DNA of 8,575 nt from Desulfovibrionaceae bacterium (GTDB taxonomy: Bacteria > Pseudomonadota > Gammaproteobacteria > Burkholderiales > Burkholderiaceae_C): the NCBI GenBank assembly GCA_009778355.1, contig WRJY01000245.1:1-8575 (forward strand). Reading direction: 5' to 3'. Below the pieces are notes generated by a model. The model saw nothing but the letters and a program-made list of their open reading frames with translations, did no database searches and was not told the origin of the DNA. Made by a program: the position numbers and the translations under genes. Shown piece by piece: positions 7,346 through 8,575 of the stretch; the first letter of the stretch is position 1, and every line of letters begins with the position of its first letter.

Positions 7346-7545
7346 GCGGGTTCTTTGGGCTCCAGGGCCGCTTGCAGCCGCGCGATGGCATCGCGCAACG
7401 CCAGCCGGCGCTTCTTGAGACGTTGCAGCATGAGCTGGTCAACCGGCATCTGCCCGGCCAGGCGGTCGATCCAGGCGTCCAGATCGGCGTGCTCGATGCG
7501 CAGCTCGATCAACTGTCTTTCCGGGAAATGCAGGTTAAATGTCAC
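7342..7545 (-). CDS. YdcH/DUF465-type small protein
   Basis: A 67-residue protein if started at GTG 7545-7543 (V/M-TFNLHFPERQLIELRIEH). The middle and C-terminal part, ELRIEHADLDAWIDRLAGQMPVDQLMLQRLKKRRLALRDAIARL, fits the two-helix coiled-coil pattern of DUF465 (YdcH). Its L-K-K-x-R-L-x-L-x-D signature is the best-known part. The function of this family is not established. The open frame extends to a TTG at 7590, but those extra codons use few G/C third bases and lie over a putative promoter, so I exclude them. No good Shine-Dalgarno is visible. The TGA overlaps the helicase ATG, indicating an operon and perhaps a shared process, although the partner relationship is unproven. Confidence 0.75.
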   Translation of the reverse strand: MTFNLHFPERQLIELRIEHADLDAWIDRLAGQMPVDQLMLQRLKKRRLALRDAIARLQAALEPKEPA

Positions 7546-7594
7546 GAAAACGGCGCCCAGCGCAAGAAAAGAAACGATGCAAAACTTCAAATTG

Positions 7595-7624
7595 ACAATA
7601 CGATACGCTTTTGCTCGCCAGCAA
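7595..7624 (-). promoter_or_regulatory. Possible promoter of ydcH-helicase operon in the divergent gap
   Basis: On the minus strand, TTGCTG (7624-7619) and TATTGT (7600-7595) are spaced 18 bp apart, which would give a leader of roughly 40 nt to the GTG at 7545. On the plus strand a perfect -35 hexamer TTGACA (7592-7597) faces the phosphatase gene, but I find no credible -10 at the right spacing. The gap 7546-7642 is clearly more AT-rich than its surroundings, as expected for divergent promoters. Confidence 0.3.
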
Positions 7625-7642
7625 CTGGCCGATGGCTGAAAA

Positions 7643-8443
7643 ATGAACGCATCTTATCGTCTCAGCGCCGCCACCGGGTTGCACAAGGGCGACCGGGAAT
7701 ACCAGCAGGACCGGGTGGAATTGCTGGCGCACACCCGCGCCAACGGCTGCGTGATGGGCGTGGTGGCCGACGGCATGGGTGGCCGAACGGGTGGCCGCAA
7801 GGCGGCCGACCAGGTGATGCTGACCGCGCGCCAGTTGTTCGACCGCTATGCGCCCGATCAGGAAGACGCCGGCGCGCTGCTGCACCAGATCGGCATCGAA
7901 TCGCACATGGTCATCAAGCTCACGGCCTTGTCCGCAGAGGAGGAGCCGCACAGCACCATGGCGGCATTCCTGATCAAGCCCGGCGGTGAATGCAACTGGG
8001 TGCACACGGGCGATTCGCGCCTGTACCACTTTCGCGGCTCCACGCTGGTGCGGCGCACCAAGGATCAGTCCTACGTGCAGGCGCTGATCGATCAGGGGGA
8101 ATTGACCGAGGAAAAGGCCATCGCGCACCCCCAGGGCAACGTGCTGCTGTGCTGCCTGGGCACCGACGACACACCCAGGCTCGAAGCGCACTACATCCCG
8201 CGGCTGCAAATCGGCGATTCGCTGCTGGCCTGCTCCGACGGGATATGGCCGTACTTCACGCCGGAAGAACTGGGCACGGTGCTGCATTCGCAGCCGCCGC
8301 GCGAAGCCAGCCAGTTCCTGGTGGAAAAAGCGCGCGCGCGCGCCATGGGCGGCGGCGACAACCTGTCGCTGGCCATCGTCAAGGTCGAGCCGCTGGAGCC
8401 GGGCAAAACCGCCATCGGTTCGGCTTTTTCTCCCCTGCGCTGA
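7643..8443 (+). CDS. PP2C-family (PPM) serine/threonine protein phosphatase
   Basis: A 266-residue metal-dependent protein phosphatase, probably cytoplasmic (no signal peptide or membrane segment). Starting at ATG 7643, the first possible start after an in-frame stop at 7637-7639, it shows the PPM motifs in order. These are GDREYQQDRV (D23), VADGMGG (D43-G44), HSTMAAFLI (103-111, the usual G-T/S-T strand), HTGDSRLY (121-128), the HPQGNVLLCCLG segment, LACSDGIWPYF (D199) and GGGDNLSLAIV (D239-N240). The metal-binding aspartates D23, D43, D199 and D239 are all present, so it should be active with Mn2+ or Mg2+. It is a stand-alone catalytic domain of the PrpC/Stp1 type. No partner kinase is visible in the window, so its substrates are unknown. 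The ribosome binding site is weak. A convergent frame ends 5 bp downstream. Confidence 0.92.
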   Translation: MNASYRLSAATGLHKGDREYQQDRVELLAHTRANGCVMGVVADGMGGRTGGRKAADQVMLTARQLFDRYAPDQEDAGALLHQIGIESHMVIKLTALSAEEEPHSTMAAFLIKPGGECNWVHTGDSRLYHFRGSTLVRRTKDQSYVQALIDQGELTEEKAIAHPQGNVLLCCLGTDDTPRLEAHYIPRLQIGDSLLACSDGIWPYFTPEELGTVLHSQPPREASQFLVEKARARAMGGGDNLSLAIVKVEPLEPGKTAIGSAFSPLR

Positions 8444-8447
8444 CAGT

Positions 8448-8575
8448 TCAAGATTGCCGCAGATTGACCTCAAGCCAAGGCGGCAGGGTGGATGCTGCGA
8501 TCCAGTCGCCGGCGCGGGCGAAGGTCAGCGATTGGAGCTTGGCGGCGGAATCGAACAAAAGTACTGCCGACCAGG
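8448..8575 (-). CDS. Possible C-terminal end of a minus-strand gene (unrecognised)
   Basis: Reading leftwards from the right edge, one minus-strand frame stays open for 41 codons to a TGA at 8450-8448, ending LQSLTFARAGDWIAAS... through PPWLEVNLRQS. Most codons end in G or C, in line with the real genes here, while the other two minus frames stop inside this stretch or just before its end. The stop lies only 4 bp beyond the phosphatase stop, a tight convergent arrangement seen elsewhere in this window. I do not recognise the protein, and with so little sequence no function can be offered. It could still be non-coding. Confidence 0.45.
   Translation of the reverse strand, partial: WSAVLLFDSAAKLQSLTFARAGDWIAASTLPPWLEVNLRQS

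Noticed and set aside
7546..7590. A longer ydcH start at TTG 7590 giving a hydrophobic N-terminus that looks like a membrane segment.
   Set aside because: Codon third bases there are unlike the rest of the gene, the region overlaps likely divergent promoters, and DUF465 proteins are small and soluble.

Overview
The window looks like the chromosome of a GC-rich betaproteobacterium, most likely order Burkholderiales and probably family Comamonadaceae. This rests on the strong G/C preference at third codon positions, the protein sequences (RluB, ScpB, RluD, BamD, a YoaA-type helicase), and the gene pairs scpB-rluB and rluD/bamD. The genus cannot be fixed from sequence reading alone. Most of the window is ordinary housekeeping DNA. 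I do not see a new multi-gene system.

Layout, left to right. Positions 1-930 hold a minus-strand cluster: a toxin-first type II toxin-antitoxin pair (HigB/Gp49-like toxin, then a HigA-like XRE antitoxin, joined by an ATGA overlap), followed after a short gap by the start of a membrane-anchored alpha/beta hydrolase that runs off the left edge. A 20-bp imperfect palindrome just upstream of the toxin is a good candidate for the antitoxin's operator. Positions 1105-3232 hold scpB followed by rluB, both minus strand. The end of scpB is made from a dispersed-type inverted repeat, and rluB ends in a long Arg/Gly/Gln-rich tail containing three 24-bp tandem repeats. Positions 3233-3409 are a short non-coding gap. 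Then rluD (minus) and bamD (plus) diverge from a compact promoter region. That region has a perfect TATAAT box and a run of eight G in the putative promoter spacer.

Positions 5234-7545 hold a minus-strand pair: a small YdcH/DUF465-type protein whose stop codon overlaps the start of a DinG/YoaA-family iron-sulfur DNA helicase. The helicase's 3' end overlaps the 3' end of bamD by 38 bp in convergent orientation. A 97-bp divergent gap separates ydcH from a plus-strand PP2C-family Ser/Thr phosphatase. Five bases after its stop, the last codons of another minus-strand frame reach the right edge.

Functional themes are ribosome maturation (RluB and RluD, both 23S rRNA pseudouridine synthases), chromosome segregation (ScpB), outer-membrane assembly (BamD), DNA repair (helicase) and protein dephosphorylation (PP2C). 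The toxin-antitoxin cassette is the only accessory-looking part. The most interesting local details are the scpB repeat insertion, the G-tract at the bamD promoter, the toxin-antitoxin operator and the rluB tail repeats.
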